A stretch of DNA of 64,000 nt from Chryseobacterium sp. GVT01B (GTDB lineage Bacteria > Bacteroidota > Bacteroidia > Flavobacteriales > Weeksellaceae), in the NCBI RefSeq assembly GCF_019970045.1, contig NZ_JAHXYI010000002.1:186001-250000 (forward strand). The letters run 5' to 3'. A model generated the notes under the pieces. It was given only the letters and a program-made list of their open reading frames with translations, had not been told where the DNA came from and ran no database searches. How positions within the stretch are numbered: the stretch's first letter is position 1; each line of letters opens with the position of its first letter. Below, piece after piece: positions 17,010-25,451 of the stretch. The position numbers and the translations under genes were made by a program.

Positions 17010-17072
17010 AGATAATAGACCGAAAGAAAATAGACAAGGATGAAAAGTCTATCATCTATCTGTCTATTATCT
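17010..17072. repeat. Local hairpin and right arm of the repeat around four-helix gene 2
   Basis: AGATAATAGAC (17010-17020) pairs perfectly with GTCTATTATCT (17062-17072). The second strand is also part of the right arm (17049-17071) that can pair with 16580-16602 upstream. The two foldings exclude each other, a possible RNA switch. Confidence 0.6.
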
Positions 17073-17105
17073 AAATGTCTCAAAAATTAAATAACAAAAT
17101 AACAT

Positions 17106-18881
17106 ATGGCTACATTAAAAGGCGGGGAATTCCTAATCAAACAAATTCCTGCAAACGAAATTTTCAGTATTGAAGAACTGAATGAAGAGCAAAAGATGCT
17201 TCGTGATTCAGCAAAAGAATTTATAGACAGAGAGGTAGTTCCTCAGAGAGAGCGTTTCGAAAAGAAAGATTATGCATTTACTGAAGAGACGATGCGTAAA
17301 TTGGGTGACATGGGATTGTTGGGAATCGCTGTTCCTGAAGAGTACGGTGGTCTTGGAATGGGCTTTGTAACAACAATGCTTGCGTGCGATTATATTTCCG
17401 GAACTACGGGTTCATTAGCAACGGCTTATGGAGCGCATACGGGGATCGGGACTCTTCCTATTGTTCTTTACGGAACTGAAGAGCAGAAGAAAAAATACCT
17501 TCCGGATTTAGCAACAGGAACAAAGTTTGGTGCTTACTGTCTGACAGAGCCGGATGCAGGTTCTGATGCCAACTCAGGAAAAACAAGAGCAAAACTTTCT
17601 GAAGACGGAAAACATTATATCATCAACGGACAGAAAATGTGGATCTCTAATGCAGGATTTGCAGATACATTTACATTATTCGCGAAAATTGATGATGATA
17701 AAAATATCACAGGTTTTGTAATCAACAGATCAGAGCTTGAAAACCCTGAGAGTTTAACTTTCGGAGAAGAAGAGCATAAATTAGGTATCCGTGCTTCTTC
17801 TACCCGTCAGGTTTTCTTCAATGATATGAAAATCCCTGTAGAAAATCTTTTAGGGGAAAGAAACAACGGTTTCAAGATCGCTTTAAATGCATTGAATGTT
17901 GGCCGTATCAAATTAGCTGCTGCTTGTCTTGATGCACAAAGAAGAATCTTAAACCACTCTATCCAGTACTCTAACGAAAGAAAGCAGTTTGGCGTTTCTA
18001 TTGCTACTTTCGGAGCGATCAGAAAGAAACTGGCAGAAATGGCAACCGGAGTTTTCGTAAGTGAGGCAGGTTCTTACAGAGCGGCTAAAAACGTTCAGGA
18101 TAAAATAGACGAATTGGTAGCAGGTGGATTAAGCCACCAGGAAGCAGAATTGAAAGGTGTTGAAGAATTCGCGGTAGAATGTTCAATCCTTAAAGTATTT
18201 GTTTCTGACCTTGCTCAGCACACTGCAGACGAAGGAATCCAGGTTTACGGAGGTATGGGATTCTCTGAAGATACGCCAATGGAAGCTGCGTGGAGAGATT
18301 CAAGGATTTCAAGAATCTACGAAGGCACCAACGAAATCAACAGATTATTAGCGGTAGGAATGCTTATTAAGAGAGCAATGAAAGGTGAATTGGATCTTTT
18401 ATCTCCTGCAATGGCAATCAGCAAAGAATTGATGGGTATCCCTTCATTTGAAGTTCCTGATTACTCAGAATTCATGAGTGAGGAAAAAGCAATTATTGCA
18501 AATCTTAAGAAAGTATTCCTGATGGTTTCCGGAGCTGCACTTCAGAAATTCATGATGGATATTGAAAAACAGCAGCACTTATTATTAAATGCTTCTGAAA
18601 TCCTTAACCAGATCTATATGGCAGAATCTGCAGTATTAAGAGCAGAGAAACATTTCTCTCCTGATTCTGTAGAAGCAGCTATGGCTCAGTTGAACCTTTA
18701 CAAAGCTGTTGAGAAAATCATCACTGCGGCTAAAGAAGGAATCATTTCTTTCGCTGAAGGAGACGAGCAGAGAATGATGCTTTCCGGATTAAGAAGATTC
18801 ACGAAGTATACCAACCACCCGAATGTAGTAGCGTTAACTGAAAAAGTGGCGGCTCACTATATCGAGAAAGGGGCTTATTAG
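17106..18881 (+). CDS. fadE: Acyl-CoA dehydrogenase
   Basis: A 591-residue flavoprotein of the long acyl-CoA dehydrogenase type. The first about 420 residues hold the classic domains (GLLGIAVPEEYGGLGMG, YCLTEPDAGSDA, MWISNAGFAD, IYEGTNEINR). An extra C-terminal helical domain of about 160 residues is as in Bacillus FadE and VLCAD. It introduces the first double bond into acyl-CoA. It is the last gene of the fadN-fadA-fadE operon, followed by a terminator. Its electron acceptor (ETF) is not encoded here. Confidence 0.94.
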   Translation: MATLKGGEFLIKQIPANEIFSIEELNEEQKMLRDSAKEFIDREVVPQRERFEKKDYAFTEETMRKLGDMGLLGIAVPEEYGGLGMGFVTTMLACDYISGTTGSLATAYGAHTGIGTLPIVLYGTEEQKKKYLPDLATGTKFGAYCLTEPDAGSDANSGKTRAKLSEDGKHYIINGQKMWISNAGFADTFTLFAKIDDDKNITGFVINRSELENPESLTFGEEEHKLGIRASSTRQVFFNDMKIPVENLLGERNNGFKIALNALNVGRIKLAAACLDAQRRILNHSIQYSNERKQFGVSIATFGAIRKKLAEMATGVFVSEAGSYRAAKNVQDKIDELVAGGLSHQEAELKGVEEFAVECSILKVFVSDLAQHTADEGIQVYGGMGFSEDTPMEAAWRDSRISRIYEGTNEINRLLAVGMLIKRAMKGELDLLSPAMAISKELMGIPSFEVPDYSEFMSEEKAIIANLKKVFLMVSGAALQKFMMDIEKQQHLLLNASEILNQIYMAESAVLRAEKHFSPDSVEAAMAQLNLYKAVEKIITAAKEGIISFAEGDEQRMMLSGLRRFTKYTNHPNVVALTEKVAAHYIEKGAY

Positions 18882-18905
18882 TCTTTAACAACATAAATTT
18901 GATTC

Positions 18906-18932
18906 AAAACGCCTCATCTTGGGGCGTTTTTT
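18906..18932 (+). terminator. Rho-independent terminator of the fad operon
   Basis: AAAACGCC pairs with GGCGTTTT and is followed by a T-tract, 25 nt after the fadE stop. Confidence 0.85.
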
Positions 18933-19087
18933 ATATATTTAAATGATAAAACCAAACATTAAGTATATCAGACCATGAAACTTAAAAAGTATTGGTATGA
19001 TCAATTGAAATTAAAAAAAACTTTAAATTTCAATAATTTTTGCTAATTTTAGTATAACTAAAAACCATAAAAACACGAAAACATAAT

Positions 19088-19399
19088 ATGAAGACATTAT
19101 TTCCCTTACTCCTTTTATCTGCTGCTCTGACAGCACAAAAAAAGGAAAACTTACTTTCAACTCCCAAAACAGATACCGTAAAAATAATCAGCAAAGGAAA
19201 ATTTCCCGGATACTTTGCGTTAAAATCAGATCAGCCCAGGACAGAACTTTATAAGATGTTGATTAAGAAACCTGATGATACTATGATGTATCTGGCTTTG
19301 AAAGAACCTGCAAAGGACTATTCGCAATACAAAATTTTAAACGCTATTACGCCTGATAAGTTCCAGGTAAGTCCGAAGAAACTCACACCCTCCAAATAA
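19088..19399 (+). CDS. Small secreted hypothetical protein
   Basis: A 103-residue protein with a clear signal peptide (MKTLFPLLLLSAALTAQ) and a short basic, proline-containing mature part. I do not recognise the family. It is 28 nt upstream of the YegP gene and in the same direction, so they may share a transcript. The signal peptide and normal codon use suggest it is real. Confidence 0.6.
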   Translation: MKTLFPLLLLSAALTAQKKENLLSTPKTDTVKIISKGKFPGYFALKSDQPRTELYKMLIKKPDDTMMYLALKEPAKDYSQYKILNAITPDKFQVSPKKLTPSK

Positions 19400-19427
19400 C
19401 ACAACACAAATTCAAAAAACGATAAAC

Positions 19428-19763
19428 ATGGGAAAATTTATTATCTCTAAGAGAACAAACGGAGACTTTCAGTTTAACCTCAAAGCAGGAAACGGACAGG
19501 TTATTTTAACCAGCCAGGGCTACAGCACTAGGCCATCCTGCGAAAACGGAATAGGATCTGTAAAGACCTATTCACAGGAAGATTCAAAATTTGAAAGAAA
19601 TACAGCCAATGACGGCAGATGCTATTTCAATCTAAAGGCTGGAAACGGACAAATCATAGGAACCAGCCAGATGTATGAATCTGACAACGGCATGGAAAAC
19701 GGAATAGAATCTGTAAAAAACAATGCTCCACACGCCCACGTAGAGGATGAAGCGGATCTTTAA
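19428..19763 (+). CDS. YegP family protein (two DUF1508 repeats)
   Basis: A 111-residue protein made of two repeats of the DUF1508/YegP module. The first is at 1-55 (GDFQFNLKAGNGQVILTSQGY, then ENGIGSVK), the second at 56-105 (CYFNLKAGNGQIIGTSQMY, then ENGIESVK). These small proteins fold as paired beta-alpha units and have no firm function. A hairpin with a T-rich tail follows 22 nt after the stop. Confidence 0.92.
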   Translation: MGKFIISKRTNGDFQFNLKAGNGQVILTSQGYSTRPSCENGIGSVKTYSQEDSKFERNTANDGRCYFNLKAGNGQIIGTSQMYESDNGMENGIESVKNNAPHAHVEDEADL

Positions 19764-19785
19764 AATGAATTGAAATAATCTTAAT

Positions 19786-19817
19786 AAAAATGTCTTATTT
19801 TTTTAAGGCATTTTTTA
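19786..19817 (+). terminator. Terminator after the YegP gene
   Basis: AAAAATGTCTTA pairs with TAAGGCATTTTT (one G-T pair) across a T-rich loop, with a T-rich tail. It contains an ATG in frame with the next gene (19790), which is therefore an unlikely start. Confidence 0.6.
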
Positions 19818-19823
19818 TTTTTG
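19816..19823 (+). promoter_or_regulatory. -7 element upstream of the HD hydrolase
   Basis: TATTTTTG fits TAnnTTTG. It lies 20 nt before ATG 19844 and inside the reading frame of the earlier ATG at 19790, which argues for the later start. Confidence 0.45.
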
Positions 19824-19843
19824 TACTCTATTTTTCATTAGAA

Positions 19844-20290
19844 ATGACAAAAGAAGAATTACTGAATAGAGCAATCAAAATTGCCGACAAAGCCCATAAA
19901 GGACAAACCGATAAATACCATGCCCCATACATAGCCCACGTAATGCGTGTGATGAATTATGGTAAAACACTGGACGAAAAAATAGTTGGTGTACTGCATG
20001 ATGTAGTAGAAGATCATCCGGAAGAATTCAGTCTGGATTATTTAAGGTCTGAAGGGTTTCCAGAATATATCATTTTCGCCATCAGCTGTCTTACCAAATT
20101 TGATCCAGAAGAAGAGTATGATGATTTCATTAAAAGAACAGAAAGATCTCTGCTCTCTGTTGCGGTAAAGCTGAATGACCTTCGTGACAATATGGATCTT
20201 AGAAGAGTCAACAGGGAACTTACGCCTAAGGATATTAAAAGATTCAACAAATATCTGAAAGCGTATCGTTATCTGATAGAGAAATATTAA
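19844..20290 (+). CDS. HD-domain phosphohydrolase of the RelA/SpoT-hydrolase (MESH1-like) type
   Basis: About 148 residues. HKGQTDKYHAPYIAHVMRV and VGVLHDVVEDHPEE are the metal-binding HD motifs of the small ppGpp-hydrolase-like family, and KLNDLRDNMDLRR supplies a later Asp. The substrate could be (p)ppGpp or another nucleotide; the sequence does not decide. The start at 19844 is chosen because the upstream in-frame ATG lies in a terminator and upstream of a promoter. Confidence 0.78.
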   Translation: MTKEELLNRAIKIADKAHKGQTDKYHAPYIAHVMRVMNYGKTLDEKIVGVLHDVVEDHPEEFSLDYLRSEGFPEYIIFAISCLTKFDPEEEYDDFIKRTERSLLSVAVKLNDLRDNMDLRRVNRELTPKDIKRFNKYLKAYRYLIEKY

Positions 20291-20301
20291 TAAAAAAACA
20301 C

Positions 20302-22350
20302 ATGACTAATAACCTACCTAAAATTTCATCAGCTTATCAATCCAAGCTGGTCTCTGCTATTGTATCTATTTCAGTTTTTTTCCTGATCTATCTGATACTT
20401 ATACTCGCCTCACTCCTGATGATATTCTTATTAGGATACGGGGCAATAAAGCTGTTAAGTATTTCTCTCAATTACTTTACAGTTTTTGGTGCAGCAGGAT
20501 TGCTAAGTGTTGGAATTTTTGTATTTATATTTCTTGTTAAATTTATTTTCAAAAAAACACATTACAGTACCCGTCATCTGATAGAAGTCAACAGATCCCA
20601 CCAGCCGGAGCTGTTTGCCATTATTGATGAAATTGTAGCTGAAACCAAAGTAAAAGCGCCGCAGAAAGTTTTTCTTTCACCCGATGTGAATGCCAGTGTA
20701 AGCTACAATTCTATTTTCTGGAGTATGTTTTTGCCGGTAAAGAAAAATCTGACGATTGGAGTTGGACTTATCAATTCAACCAGTGTAGGAGAATTAAGAT
20801 CCGTTTTAGCCCATGAGTTTGGACATTTTTCTCAAAAAAGCATGAAAGTGGGAGGCTATGTGAATCAGGCTGAAAAAATAATCTTTGAAACGGTTTACAA
20901 TAATAAAGAGTATGAAAATTTCATATTGGAATTTTCAGGAGGCAATGCTGTTTTTAAAATTTTTGGTCTGATATCGGTCAGTTTCATCAATGCATTTCAA
21001 TCTGTTCTTAAAAGTATATCAAATTTTCTTTTCAAAAACCATGCTTCTCTCCAAAGAGAAATGGAATACCATGCAGATGCTATTTCAACCTTTATTACCA
21101 ATCCTGAAGAGCAGACTTCATCCCTGTTAAGGCTGGAATTAAGTGATGCGGCTTTTAATTATTCTTTTAATTTTTATGTTGAAAGCCAGCAAAAATATCT
21201 TCCAAAAGATCTTTATAAGAACCAGATTTCTTTAATGAAAATTTTATGCGAAAGAAACAATCATCCCTACGTAAACGGGCTTCCTAAAATAGATCCAGAA
21301 GATCTTACCCGATATAATAAATCCAGAATAGAAATTGAAGACCAATGGACTTCACATCCGGATATCTTAAAAAGAATTGAACGGATTAAAACAAACGAAA
21401 CCAGGAATACAGCTGCAGACCACAGGTATGCAAAAGAGATCATCAGTGGCTTTGATACTATCTGCGAAATCATGACGTCAAAATTCCTCACTTTACGCAA
21501 TGTAAAAAATGTAGGAGAAGTGATAGATGATGAAAGCTTTATACAACTCTATCTGGACGATAGCACCTATAAAACTTTCAGTTCAGATTTTAACGGATAT
21601 TACGAAAGGCATAATCCTATTGTAGAAAATATTGAAGCTGTAATTTCAGGTTCCTCACCTCATCATGCATCAGAACTTTTCAGTGACAAAAAAGTATCTC
21701 TGGTCCACGAAAAATCCGGAATAGAGAGTGACATACAGACTCTGCAATATCTGGCGACCTATCCGAAAGAAATAAAAACCTTCAGATTTGATGGCAGTCT
21801 ATACAAAGCAAAGGATGCCAGAAAACTTATTCCTGGTCTTGAAAATGAACTGAAAAAGGTACAGGAAGAGCTTCTTGAAAATGACAAAGCTATCTTTCAG
21901 CATTATTACCATATTTCTGATGAGGATCTGAAAAAAGACCTGCTTGCCAAGTATAAGAAACTGGCAGTTATTGACAGAGAATTTGACGATTATCAGAAAA
22001 GTCTTAATGAATTTACGGTATACCTGCAGTTTATGGCAGTCACTTTACCCTTTGAAGAAATCCGTAAACATAGAGCTAAGTTATTAAAAGCAGAAGAACC
22101 TTTTAAACAAAAAACCAGAGAACTTCTTGAAAACTCAGCTTATAAGGAAGCCTTAAGTGATGAAGATAAAATCCTTTTCCAGGAATTTGTAGATTCCGAA
22201 TACATTTACTTCAATAAAGACAAATATCTTGAACATGAGGTAAGTGCTGTATCCCTGCTGATTGAAAAATACCGGGCATTACTCAGCGATCACTATCTTA
22301 ACTCTAAGCTGGATTTATTAAATTTTCAGTCCGGTTTAAATAAGAATTAA
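20302..22350 (+). CDS. M48-family metallopeptidase, membrane-bound
   Basis: A 682-residue protein. Two transmembrane segments (about 17-45 and 52-80) precede an M48 protease domain with the zinc motif HEFGH (residues 171-175, AHEFGHFSQ) and a further Glu in REMEYHADA near residue 253. The long C-terminal part (about 400-680) is helical and charged, with predicted coiled coils, and has no recognised domain. It is probably an envelope quality-control protease like HtpX/Ste24. The stop overlaps that of the convergent DUF2490 gene. Confidence 0.88.
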   Translation: MTNNLPKISSAYQSKLVSAIVSISVFFLIYLILILASLLMIFLLGYGAIKLLSISLNYFTVFGAAGLLSVGIFVFIFLVKFIFKKTHYSTRHLIEVNRSHQPELFAIIDEIVAETKVKAPQKVFLSPDVNASVSYNSIFWSMFLPVKKNLTIGVGLINSTSVGELRSVLAHEFGHFSQKSMKVGGYVNQAEKIIFETVYNNKEYENFILEFSGGNAVFKIFGLISVSFINAFQSVLKSISNFLFKNHASLQREMEYHADAISTFITNPEEQTSSLLRLELSDAAFNYSFNFYVESQQKYLPKDLYKNQISLMKILCERNNHPYVNGLPKIDPEDLTRYNKSRIEIEDQWTSHPDILKRIERIKTNETRNTAADHRYAKEIISGFDTICEIMTSKFLTLRNVKNVGEVIDDESFIQLYLDDSTYKTFSSDFNGYYERHNPIVENIEAVISGSSPHHASELFSDKKVSLVHEKSGIESDIQTLQYLATYPKEIKTFRFDGSLYKAKDARKLIPGLENELKKVQEELLENDKAIFQHYYHISDEDLKKDLLAKYKKLAVIDREFDDYQKSLNEFTVYLQFMAVTLPFEEIRKHRAKLLKAEEPFKQKTRELLENSAYKEALSDEDKILFQEFVDSEYIYFNKDKYLEHEVSAVSLLIEKYRALLSDHYLNSKLDLLNFQSGLNKN

Positions 22351-23063
22351 TCCGCACCAGGGAAATCGTAAGTCTTCGTATGATGATCCGTTCCATCAAT
22401 GTTGATATTTAACGCAAGGTAAACGAAATGTAAATTTTTGTTCCCTTTCGCTTCAAATTCACGCTGCCAAAGATATCCGCTCACGATTCCAAAATAATCA
22501 TCAATCTGATAGCCAAACCCGCCATACACTCTGTTTCTGGCAAAACTAGGCTTCATTGGGCTTACAAAGAAGATTTCGTCATATGCATTAGCGAAGACCG
22601 TTCCTTTCTTAATTGTTTTGGAATTTAAAGGAACACTTACATTCAAACGGTATCTGTAACGCATTCTCTGGGAAGTAACATCTGTCTTTGGCTCATAGAA
22701 CCAGCTTTTTTCAACACGAAAACGGTTTTCAAACTTTACGATGCCTTTTTTAATATCAATGACATCCTGAAGCCATACTCTGAACTCTTCTCTGCTTAAA
22801 CTGTGCTCTTTATAGTTGACATATCTTCCCAACCCAACGAAAGGCTTATGGTTTTTGGTAAGATTATACCCTATTCCCCCTTTTATCTCGTAATAATCAG
22901 GGTAGGTATAATCTTCATTACCACGCATCTGCCCTTCTGCGTAAAGGAAAAATTTCGGATGAAACTTATAGGTCAGAGTCACTGCATTGAAGCTGGAAAT
23001 ATGTTCCTGTGCTTTAAAAAAAGAAATTCCAAGTAGTAAACCTAGGCCTATAAGACGTTTCAT
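22347..23063 (-). CDS. DUF2490 domain-containing outer-membrane-type protein
   Basis: About 238 residues: a signal peptide (MKRLIGLGLLLGISFFKAQ) then a beta-rich DUF2490 barrel with FRVWLQDVIDIKKG, ENRFRVEKSW and QRMRYRYRLNVSVPL. DUF2490 proteins are outer-membrane proteins of unknown role in Bacteroidota. I choose the ATG at 23063, which starts a proper signal peptide; the longer ORF would add 18 charged residues before it. It lies 71 nt after the TonB-receptor stop and is probably co-transcribed with it. Confidence 0.85.
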   Translation of the reverse strand: MKRLIGLGLLLGISFFKAQEHISSFNAVTLTYKFHPKFFLYAEGQMRGNEDYTYPDYYEIKGGIGYNLTKNHKPFVGLGRYVNYKEHSLSREEFRVWLQDVIDIKKGIVKFENRFRVEKSWFYEPKTDVTSQRMRYRYRLNVSVPLNSKTIKKGTVFANAYDEIFFVSPMKPSFARNRVYGGFGYQIDDYFGIVSGYLWQREFEAKGNKNLHFVYLALNINIDGTDHHTKTYDFPGAD

Positions 23064-23134
23064 AAAAAATTTTTGCAAATGTATATTTTTTAACAATTTG
23101 TTAATATTAACTTTCATTAATATTAAATTAACAC

Positions 23135-24946
23135 CTACTTAATATTAATTGTGTAAGAAAACCCAATGTGGAACCACCTTTGCGGCATTGCCACTCCAAA
23201 TGCTTCCGTGTAGTTTGTATTGGTAATATTGTTAATCAAAACATACACTGAGTAGTCTTTTTTAGCAAAACTCAGCTTTTCATCAACAAGATTATAAGTT
23301 CCAAGATTCACTCTTTCATTATAACGATAAACAAGCTCGTTGGTAAAGTTTTTCAGGAATTTCACCTCTAATTTGGAAACCAGCTGGTGCTTCAGATTAT
23401 CCAGAATATATCTTGAAACCAATCCGATTTTCTCTTCATATTTACTGTCGATATAAGTATAACCAATCGTGTATTTCAGCCAGTCTACCGGCCTGTGGCT
23501 CCACTCTGCTTCTATTCCTTTGGTTTTAATATCTCCTACATTTTCTGCAAACCATACTTTTTCACTCAGGTCATTTTTAACCCAGTCAATAGAATTGCTG
23601 GAGTTCCTTAAAAACCCGCTTATTTTAGCTAAAATTCTGTTATTCTGATATTGATATCCTACCTCGGATGAAAGCGCATTTTCAGGCTGTAAATTAGGAT
23701 TTCCCTGTTCTGTTCCGCTTACATAATAAAGTTCGGTAAAAGTGGGTATACGGTGTACTTTTGCAATATTTCCATAGATTTTACTATTGGGATTAAAGTT
23801 ATAACCGACATCCAAACCAGGATAAAAGAAATTTCCTTCTTTAGAATAGTTGGCCCATGAAATTCCCGGACTGATGTTCAGTTTTTTATCCAGTAATGAA
23901 AAATGATGTTCAAAGAAAACCTGAGATACAAAACGGTTTCTATCACCCAGATTACTGCTCACCAAAAATTCTTTTCTAAGCTCTACTCCAATTCCGGTTG
24001 CACCCAATCCCCATTGGTAGCTGGAATTCACCTCGCCGCCTACATTATTTCCAATATGCATATTTCTGTAAAAATCAGGATCCCATCTGTTATAAAGGTA
24101 CATATCCTGCCCTCTTCTCCAGTATACATTTGAATTAAGTTTCAACTTTCCAAAAGTCTGCTGATGAGCTACACTTACAATAGATGCCTGTGTTTCCTCA
24201 TACTGTTTTGTTGCAGCACTGGAAGCATAAAAACCATTGGCTCCGAATTTCTTTTCTGAAAAACCAGCCTGTACTCTTACATCCCCGTTTTTGATATTCA
24301 GTTTCCCTTGATAAAATACATTTCTGATCTCATAATCTGTATTAAACATATATCCTTCCGAAGAAGCAGAATTGGCCTGAAGGGAATTGGTAAACTTTTC
24401 ATTTCCTATCTGCGCATTGAAACCAAGACCATACGTACTGAAATCTCCTCCTTCTGCACTGATCTTCACTTTTTTTCCCGGAACAGCTTTGGTAATAATA
24501 TTAATAACACCCGCATAAGCATTCTGCCCGAAACGTCTGGCAGCAGGCCCTTTTATGATTTCAATCTTTTCTACCTCATCCAAATCAACCGGAATATTCA
24601 TATTGTTGTGTCCGGTCTGGGAGTCATTCATTCTGATTCCGTTCAGAAGCAGAAGAACCTGCTCAAAAGAACTTCCCCTGAAACCGATATCACTCTGCAC
24701 CCCATTGGCTCCTCTCCTTCTGATATCCATTCCGGGCACCTGCTGAAGAATTTCGTCTATACTTTTAGCAGGAGAATTTACAATATCTTCTCTGCTGATA
24801 ACGCTGATATTCTGGTTGGCACTTTTATAAGGTGTAGAGATAAATTTCCCCTGAAATTCAATGCTTTCAATATCTGTTGTCTTTTCCTGTGCATTTACCC
24901 AAAGTAAAGATCCCAGAAAAAAAGCACTTCCTATCTTTTTGATCAT
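23135..24946 (-). CDS. TonB-dependent outer-membrane receptor
   Basis: A 603-residue receptor. After the signal peptide (to VNAQ) comes a plug domain (about 40-150: ISREDIVNSPAKSIDEILQQ, GSSFEQVLLLLNGI, AGVINIITK), then a 22-strand-type barrel ending in an aromatic strand (FHIGFSYTINIK). It lacks the N-terminal carboxypeptidase-like domain of SusC proteins and no SusD follows, so metal chelate or cobalamin uptake is more likely than glycan uptake (inference). The small peptide ORF with its terminator lies just upstream on the same strand. Confidence 0.88.
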   Translation of the reverse strand: MIKKIGSAFFLGSLLWVNAQEKTTDIESIEFQGKFISTPYKSANQNISVISREDIVNSPAKSIDEILQQVPGMDIRRRGANGVQSDIGFRGSSFEQVLLLLNGIRMNDSQTGHNNMNIPVDLDEVEKIEIIKGPAARRFGQNAYAGVINIITKAVPGKKVKISAEGGDFSTYGLGFNAQIGNEKFTNSLQANSASSEGYMFNTDYEIRNVFYQGKLNIKNGDVRVQAGFSEKKFGANGFYASSAATKQYEETQASIVSVAHQQTFGKLKLNSNVYWRRGQDMYLYNRWDPDFYRNMHIGNNVGGEVNSSYQWGLGATGIGVELRKEFLVSSNLGDRNRFVSQVFFEHHFSLLDKKLNISPGISWANYSKEGNFFYPGLDVGYNFNPNSKIYGNIAKVHRIPTFTELYYVSGTEQGNPNLQPENALSSEVGYQYQNNRILAKISGFLRNSSNSIDWVKNDLSEKVWFAENVGDIKTKGIEAEWSHRPVDWLKYTIGYTYIDSKYEEKIGLVSRYILDNLKHQLVSKLEVKFLKNFTNELVYRYNERVNLGTYNLVDEKLSFAKKDYSVYVLINNITNTNYTEAFGVAMPQRWFHIGFSYTINIK

Positions 24947-25021
24947 AATCGTTTCCGTAGTTTTTTATAACAGATCCCAAAAGTAAGGGAGTTCACCAAG
25001 ACAGGCAAATGATAGTTGTCA

Positions 25022-25051
25022 TAAAAAAAGATGCAGCGTAATGCTGCATCT
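25022..25051 (-). terminator. Strong terminator upstream of the TonB receptor (minus strand)
   Basis: AGATGCAGC (25029-25037) and GCTGCATCT (25043-25051) form a perfect 9-bp stem with a 5-nt loop. On the minus strand the stem is followed by TTTTTTTAT. It ends the transcript of the 16-codon ORF and stands 76 nt before the receptor ATG. Confidence 0.8.
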
Positions 25052-25067
25052 GTGTTAGGGAGTAATT

Positions 25068-25118
25068 CTATCTTTTCTTCATTAAATGTGTAACCAGATC
25101 TCTGAATAATTTTCTCAT
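25068..25118 (-). CDS. Possible 16-residue peptide ORF followed by terminator
   Basis: ATG-to-TAG reading on the minus strand gives MRKLFRDLVTHLMKKR, amphipathic and strongly basic. The stop is 17 nt before the terminator hairpin. It may be a leader peptide for attenuation of the TonB receptor or an independent tiny gene. No regulatory codon run is visible. It is too short for compositional support, so the evidence is position only. Confidence 0.35.
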   Translation of the reverse strand: MRKLFRDLVTHLMKKR

Positions 25119-25372
25119 TTCTTATTACATATTTAAGGGTACAATTTTAAATAATTTTGAAATACAAAACAATAGTTTCATAAAAAAAATTAACATAATT
25201 TCTAAAACTATACAGAATGCTGTAGAATAAACAGTAAAACAGGAATAAATCACAAAACCAGCTTCATTTTATCATTTTCCGATGATTATTTTCCAATTTA
25301 AGTCGTGTGATTACCATTTATAATAATAATTTTTAACAATAATATATGCATAAAATTTTCACTAAAAATTCG
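25119..25372. other. Intergenic region between TonB receptor leader and uvrA
   Basis: AT-rich sequence, no ORF of note. It should contain the promoter of the minus-strand leader and receptor, but no exact TAnnTTTG was found there. Confidence 0.4.
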
Positions 25373-25380
25373 TAATTTTG
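25373..25380 (+). promoter_or_regulatory. -7 element of the uvrA transcript
   Basis: TAATTTTG fits TAnnTTTG exactly, about 15 nt before the first small ORF of the uvrA leader and 190 nt before uvrA. Confidence 0.5.
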
Positions 25381-25394
25381 TGGGTCTTAATTTT

Positions 25395-25451
25395 ATGATG
25401 AAACTATTCTGTTTCAACTGTATTTTTTTAATGTATTCTTTTAAAAAATGA
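25395..25451 (+). CDS. Leader ORF 1 of uvrA (18 codons)
   Basis: It begins ATGATGAAACTATTC and encodes MMKLFCFNCIFLMYSFKK, hydrophobic with two Cys. Its TGA overlaps the ATG of leader ORF 2 (ATGA at 25448-25451). The only support is position and the overlap. Confidence 0.35.
   Translation: MMKLFCFNCIFLMYSFKK

Noticed and set aside
24308..24907. 199-codon plus-strand ORF opposite the TonB receptor
   Set aside because: Fully inside the receptor gene on the other strand; the receptor has clear domain motifs and a signal peptide, the shadow frame has none.
24947..25060. Cobalamin or TPP riboswitch before the TonB receptor
   Set aside because: The conserved core boxes of these riboswitches are not seen; only a simple terminator hairpin is present.
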